A stretch of DNA of 37,942 nucleotides, from the NCBI GenBank assembly GCA_018398765.1, contig JAHBMJ010000848.1, positions 1,667 to 39,608 on the forward strand, given 5' to 3'. Source of the DNA: Chromera velia. Taxonomy: Eukaryota; Sar; Chromeraceae. The notes beneath the pieces are model-generated. The model worked only from the letters and a program-made list of their open reading frames with translations, did not search any database and was not told the origin of the DNA. Made by a program: the position numbers and the translations under genes. Below, piece after piece: positions 32,714 to 37,942 of the stretch. Every line of letters starts with the position of its first letter. Position 1 is the first letter of the stretch.

Positions 32714-33025
32714 GCATTTATGAGTCGGCAACTAGGTTGGCAAGCTAGTCGGCAAGCCATTTAAAATAGTAAAAATAGTTGGAAAAATAGTAAAAATGGT
32801 TACTATTTTTACTATTTGCTACATCAAATAATAAAATAGTTAGACAATAGTTAGCTATGTTTACTATTTTAATAGTAAAATAGTGATATTTTACTATTAA
32901 AATAGTAAAAATAGCTAACTATTATGAACTATTTTACTATTCGACGTAGCAAACTTGAATAGTAAAAATAGTCACTATTTTTACTATTTTCACTATTTTG
33001 ACATAGCAAGCCGACTCATAGATGC
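32714..33025. mobile_element. AT-rich palindromic element, about 312 bp
   Basis: It is bounded by GCATTTATGAGTCGGC (32714-32729) and its near-perfect inverse GCCGACTCATAGATGC (33010-33025). The interior is built from TAGTAAAAATAGT and its complement ACTATTTTTACTA, repeated many times in both orientations, so long hairpins can form. No coding content, and I did not find a target-site duplication. A foldback-type MITE is the likely explanation. Confidence 0.65.
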
Positions 33026-33096
33026 GCGGCGGTCTGATAATGGGTTATGACAGACCAGATAGGGTCTGATAATGGGTCATAGATGCGCGCCGGTCG
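33017..33096. repeat. Direct repeats at the junction of palindrome and LINE array
   Basis: CATAGATGCGCGGCGGTC at 33017 recurs as CATAGATGCGCGCCGGTC at 33079. GGTCTGATAATGGGT occurs twice in between. This may be a rearranged insertion junction for the LINE fragment that starts at about 33091. Confidence 0.6.
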
Positions 33097-34803
33097 TGCA
33101 GAGGTTCTACTCGGTAAGGTTGAGTGCGATAGCCTTGGTTATGCCGATGACCTTGTCTTTGTTGCTGAGAGAATGCATGATCTGCAGGTCTAGCTGCAGG
33201 TCAGCTTGAATAAATTAAATTCTTTCTGTGAAGAGAGAGGGCTCACTATTAATTTAAAAAAGACGAAAATCATGCGTCTGTCCGACTTTTACCCTGCAAT
33301 TGAAGGCAGGATTATGTTTGGGGGAAAAGAAGTCGAGAGAGTGGGGTTGTATAAGTATCTAGGTGTTCTTTTGTTTGAAGGGGAAGACTTAAGGGAGGTA
33401 ATAAAAGAGAGGCTTAGTATAGCGAGTAGACGGATGGGTCATGCAAAGAGCGTGGCACTCTCTTTAGGTCGCCTGCCCCCTGCAGCAAAAATTTTATGTC
33501 TATACGCTTTCTGGTTGCCTGTTGCTCTATACACGTTTGACTGTCTGCCTGTCTGCAAGTCAGACATGGATGCATTAGATGCCCTTTAATTGCGCTTTGT
33601 CCGTTGGGCTTTGAATCTGTCTCTCTCCTCTTTTCGTGTACCTACTCTGTATGCTGTCGGTCTACTTCCTACACGTGTACACATGTCAATGAGACTTGCG
33701 GAGTATTTGACTAACTTAAAACATATTGACCTCAAAATGCCCGCGGGTGCCTGGTCGGCTTTAATGAATGGTGATTGTCCTTCCTCTATGATGCATGCAC
33801 AAAAATTGATTGGGTCGACCGGATTGGAAGAATTTGTGACTGTCAATCCAACCATCAGGAGAAGGAAGAAAGCCACCAAAGTTGTCCGTCTCCTTCTCTT
33901 AAGAGCAGTGATCAACCGAGAAGTTGATGAATGGATTGATGCTTGTCTAGAAAGGGCTGCTTCACGGGGGGCGGTTTTGTAGTTTGGCAGAGGCGTCAGA
34001 GCGAATGTGTTCCAAACGTCTTATCCTACTGTCCAACGTTCATCTCTCCTCTTCCTTTCCTCTACTTTTCCCTCATCCCCTTCGTCCCCCCATTTCGTTT
34101 CCCTCCCTTGCGCTGCGATCTGGTCCTCAGGCCCTTTTTCAGCCTTGCTATATATGTTGCTTGGTGGTCGCCCCCATGCACCTTACAGAGGGCTGGAAGA
34201 CGCGGTTTGCCCTGCATGCAGGGGCAAAGCAGACGATCTACTGCACCGACTGACTGAATACACAGAAACAAGAGCAGATCAAGAGGCTCTGAATGTAATT
34301 GTAACCGAAATTGAAGCTAAATTAGACAGAGCCCAAGAAAGAGAGAGAAAGTGGTTGCTATCGAAGGACTCCACCCTTCTAAAACACATCACGCAAAGCG
34401 AATTGTTGGCATGAATGAAGGTCACCCTGGCACTTAGACACTCACCCATACCGGCCTTGCGACTCTTGCAAAACATCTGTCTACGCCCTCCATCGTAAGG
34501 CCTGCAATTCGATGCATGTGATAGTTACTTACCCCTCTGCCCGTCTCACCTTTTGAATATTCTTTTTCCATCTCCCAAGTATATCTCCCGTCCCCCCTCT
34601 CCACCGGTTTTCCTGTCTACCTCTACTGCCTGAGAGTCTCTGTTGCAGTTGTCGCACTCCTCCCACAGAAGGGAAACGACATCAATGATTAAGAAAACAT
34701 CTTCTAGATGCAGGGTGTTTAGAGTTACGAGAATGAAGCCCCCTCCCGTTGTATGATGCAGGTCTGGCAAAGGGGCAATAAAGCATTGTCCTAGACTCAT
34801 GCA
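33091..34803 (+). mobile_element. LINE fragment, array copy 1 (5'-truncated)
   Basis: It starts inside the reverse transcriptase, downstream of its first catalytic motif. It keeps YADD (GYADDLVFVAE, near 33140), the C-terminal region and the tail. A 9-base duplication near 33190 adds an in-frame TAG. Further stops are TAA 33587-33589, TAG 33980-33982 and TGA 34412-34414. After the 9-base insertion the copy aligns base for base with copy 2 at an offset of 2,028. Confidence 0.9.
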
Positions 34804-36831
34804 TTACATGATGGCCTATAGACCGATTAATAATAATAGACCGATGTAAAAGGCAAAGAAACGAAAGAAGCCCTTGTTAGCATGCTTTGTAGACTTCAGC
34901 AAAGCCTTTGACTCCCTGTCCAGAGATGTTTTGTTTGAAGTTTTGCTGAAGCAGAAGGTGAGTGCAGTTGATGTCAAAATAATTTGGGCAATGTATACAA
35001 ATGTGTACGGAAGCATCACTGGCAGCCCTTTTATGTTCAAGGAAGAGAAAGGGGTGAAACAAGGGGATCCTCTCTCCCCTCTTCTCTTCTTGATTTTCAT
35101 CAATGATCTGCATGAAAGAGTGAAGGCTTCCGGTCGTGCAGAGGTTCTGCTCGGTGGGGTTGAGTGCGATAGCCTTGGTTATGCCGATGACCTTGTCCTC
35201 GTTGCTGAGAGCGTGTATGACTTGCAGGTCAGCTTGAATGAATTGAATTCTTTCTGTGAAGAGAAGGGGCTCACTGTTAATTTAAAAAAGACGAAAATCA
35301 TGCGTCTGTCCAACTCTTACCCTGCAATTGAAGGCAGGCTTATGTTTGGGGGAAAAGAAGTCGAGAGAGTGGGGTCGTATAAGTATCTGGGTGTTCTTTT
35401 GTTCGAAGGGGGAGACTTAAGGGAGGTAATAGAAGAAAGGCTTAGCATAGCGAGTAGACGGATGGGTCATGCAAATAGCATAGCACTCTCTTTAGGTCGC
35501 CTGCCCCCCGCAGCAAAAATTTTGTGTTTATGTGCTTTCTGGTTGCCTGTTGCTCTATACGCGTTTGACTGTCTGCCTGTCTGCAAGTCAGACATGGATG
35601 CATTAGATGTCCTTCAATTGTGCTTTGTCCGTTGGGCTTTGAATCTGTCTCTCTCCTCTTTCCATGTATCTAATCTGTGTGCTGTCGGTCTACTTCCTGC
35701 ACGTGTGCATGTGTCGATGAGACTTGCTGGGTATTTGACTAACTTAAAACATATTGACCTCAAGATGCCCGCGGGTGCCTGATCGGCTTTAATGAATGGT
35801 GATTGTCCTTCCTCTATGATGTACGCACAAAAATTGATTGGGTCGACCGGATTGGAAGAATTTGTGACTGTCAATCCAACCATCAGGAGAAGGAAGAAAG
35901 CCACCAAAGTTGTCCGTCTCTTTCTCTTAAGAGCAGTGATCAACCGGGAAGTTAATGAATGGATTAATGCTTGTCTAGAAAGGGCTGCTTCACGGGGGGT
36001 GGTTTTGTAGTTTGGTAGAGGCGTCAGAGCGAATGTGTTCCAAACGTCTTATCCTACTGCCCAACGTTCATCTCTCCTCTTCCTTTCCTCTACTTTTCCC
36101 TCATCCCCTTCGTCCCCCCATTTCGTTTCCCTCCCTCGCGCTGCGATCTGGTCCTCAGGCCTTTTTTCAGCCTTGCTATATATGTTGCTTGGTGGTTGCC
36201 CCCATACACCGTACAGAGGGCTGAAAGACGCGGTTTGCCCTGCATGCAGGGGCAAAGCAGACGATCTACTGCACCGGCTGACTGAATGCACAGAAACAAG
36301 AGCAGATCGAGAGGCTCTGAATGTAATTGTAGCTGAAATTGAAGCCAAATTAGACAGAGCCCAAGAAAAAGAGAGAAAGTGGTTGCTATCGATAGACTCC
36401 ATCCCTCTAAAACACGCCACGCAAAGCGAATTGTTGGCACGAATGAAGGTCACCCTGGCACTTAGACACTCAACCATACCGGCCCTGCGACTCTTGCGAA
36501 ACATCTGTCTACGCCCTCCATCGTAAGGCCTGCAATTCGATGCATGTGATAGTTATTTACCCCTCTGCCCGTCTCACCTTTTGAATATTCTTTTTCCATC
36601 TCCCAAGTACATCTCCCGTCCCCCCTCTCCACCGGTTTTCCTGTCTGCCTCTACTGCCTGAGAGTCTCTGTTGCAGTTGTCGCACTCCTCCCACAGAAGG
36701 GAAACGACATCAACGATTAAGAAAACATCTTCTAGGTGCAGGGTGTTTAGAGTTACGAGAATGAAGCCCCCTCCCGTTGTATGATGCAGGTCTGGCAAAG
36801 GGGCAATAAAGCATTGTCCTAGACTCATGCA
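34804..36831 (+). mobile_element. LINE fragment, array copy 2 (complete 2,028-bp unit)
   Basis: Complete repeat unit: the 3' half of an RT ORF, a cysteine/histidine knuckle region and about 300 bases of tail. It joins copy 3 directly, without a poly-A tail or target duplication between them. That favours tandem duplication over independent insertions. Confidence 0.9.
34874..36526 (+). pseudogene. Reverse transcriptase ORF fragment, copy 2
   Basis: Non-LTR retrotransposon RT with motif A FVDFSKAFDSL (about 34889-34920), motif B VKQGDPLSPLLF (about 35054-35090) and motif C YADD (35180-35191). It continues through LKKTKIMRLS and YKYLGVLLFEG, and near the 3' end has the knuckle CPACRGKADDLLHRLTEC (36236-36289). 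The frame is broken by TGA at 35780-35782 (TGG in the other copies) and TAG at 36008-36010 (shared with copy 1), and it ends TAA-GG after LRPPS at 36524. The N-terminal fingers region and any endonuclease are missing, so the fragment cannot encode a working enzyme. Confidence 0.88.
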
Positions 36832-37942
36832 TTGCATGATGGCCTATAGACTGATTAATAATAATAGACCGATGCAAAAGGCAAAGAAACGAAAGAAGCC
36901 CTTGTTAGCATGCTTTGTAGACTTCAGCAAAGCCTTTGACTCCCTGCCCAGGGATGTTTTGTTTGAAGTTTTGCTGAAGCAGAAAGTGAGTGCAGTTGAT
37001 GTTAAAATGATTCGGGCAATGTATACAAATGTGTACGGAAGCATCACTGGCAGCCCTTTTATGTTTAAGGAAGAGAAAGGGGTGAAATAAGGGGATCCTC
37101 TCTCCCCTCTTCTCTTCTTGATTTTCATCAATGATCTGCATGAAAGAGTGAAGGCTTCCGGTCGTGCAGAGGTTCTGCTCGGTGGGGTTGAGTGCGATAG
37201 CCTTGGTTATACCGATGACCTTGTCCTCGTTGCTGAGAGCGTATATGACTTGCAGGTCAGTTTGAATGAATTGAATTCTTTCTGTGAAGAGAGGGGGCTC
37301 ACTGTTAATTTAAAAAAGACGAAAATCATGCGTCTGTCCAACTTTTACCCTGCAATTGAAGGCAGGATTATGTTTGGGGGAAAAGAAGTCGAGAGAGTGG
37401 GGTCGTATAAGTATCTGGGTGTTCTTTTGTTCGAAGGGGGAGACTTAAGGGAGGTAATAGAAGAAAGGCTTAGCATAGCGAGTAGACGGATGGGTCATGC
37501 AAAGAGCATAGCACTCTTTTTAGGTCGCCTGCCCTCCGCAGCAAAAATTTTATGTTTATGTGCTTTCTGGTTGCCTGTTGCTCTATACGCGTTTGACTGT
37601 CTGCCTGTCCGCAAGTTAGACATGGATGCATTAGATGTCCTTCAATTGCGCTTTGTCCGTTGGGCTTTGAATCTGTCTCTCTCCTCTTTCCGTGTACCTA
37701 CTCTGTGTGCTGTCGGTCTACTTCCTGCACGTGTGCATGTGTCGATGAGACTTGCTGGGTATTTGACTAACTTAAAACATATTGACCTCAAGATGCCCGC
37801 GGGTGCCTGGTCGGCTTTAATGAATGGTGATTGTCCTTCCTCTATGATGCACGCACAAAAATTGATTGGGTCGACCGGATTGGAAGAATTTGTGACTGTC
37901 AATCCAACCATCAGAAGAAGAAAGAAAGCCACCAAGGTTGGC
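36832..37942 (+). mobile_element. LINE fragment, array copy 3 (cut by the window end)
   Basis: Same unit as copy 2. It has the FVDFSKAFDSL motif near 36917, a TAA at 37088-37090 where copy 2 has CAA, and a catalytic motif changed from YADD to YTDD near 37208. It runs off the right edge in the C-terminal region, so the array probably continues. Confidence 0.9.

Noticed and set aside
35780-35782. TGA read as tryptophan (altered genetic code)
   Set aside because: The other two copies have TGG at the same site and the host genes end in TAA or TGA, so a point mutation is the simpler explanation.
34546-36837. Conserved minus-strand ORF of about 84 codons in the LINE tail (34546-34800 and 36574-36837)
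   Set aside because: The whole unit is nearly identical between copies, so conservation of the frame carries no weight, and no motif is seen.

Overview
The window is eukaryotic nuclear DNA. It has spliced genes with GT-AG introns, GC-rich exons, introns full of microsatellites, and AT-rich spacers loaded with retroelements and DNA transposons. The large modular natural-product synthetase, the repeat-rich introns, and a small gene with a signal peptide followed by a plastid-transit-like stretch all fit an alga with a complex plastid. A chromerid such as Chromera is my best guess, but this is inference.

Layout. (1) Positions 1-19258, plus strand: the 3' part of a very large non-ribosomal peptide synthetase gene that enters from the left edge. 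I can chain 18 exons from 645 to 19258. Their splice phases all agree, and together they give 3,778 residues plus a stop. The domain order is (C, partial)-A-T-C-A-T-R, ending in an NAD(P)H-dependent thioester reductase, so the product is probably released as an aldehyde or alcohol. Its introns hold (GT)n, (TCTG)n, (TGAA)n and a 34-bp minisatellite. (2) 19259-26700: an AT-rich gene-poor stretch. It holds a direct repeat, a minus-strand reverse-transcriptase pseudogene with four in-frame stops, a 264-bp hAT-type MITE with a perfect 8-bp target duplication, degraded minus-strand ORFs and a short assembly gap. (3) 26730-30853, plus strand: a two-exon pterin-4a-carbinolamine dehydratase gene. Its 3.6-kb intron carries a 334-bp tandem array. 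(4) 31263-32546: a 1,268-bp hAT-like element with terminal inverted repeats and a perfect 8-bp target duplication. It carries an acidic ORF that is not a recognisable transposase. (5) 32714-33025: an AT-rich palindromic element. (6) 33091-37942: a tandem array, period exactly 2,028 bp, of a defective LINE fragment (3' half of a reverse transcriptase ORF plus tail), running off the right edge.

Only the synthetase and the dehydratase look like intact host genes, and nothing indicates that they work together. Most of the remainder is mobile or tandemly repeated DNA. In the LINE copies all five private stop codons I could compare are C-to-T or G-to-A changes, which suggests decay by cytosine deamination or a RIP-like process.
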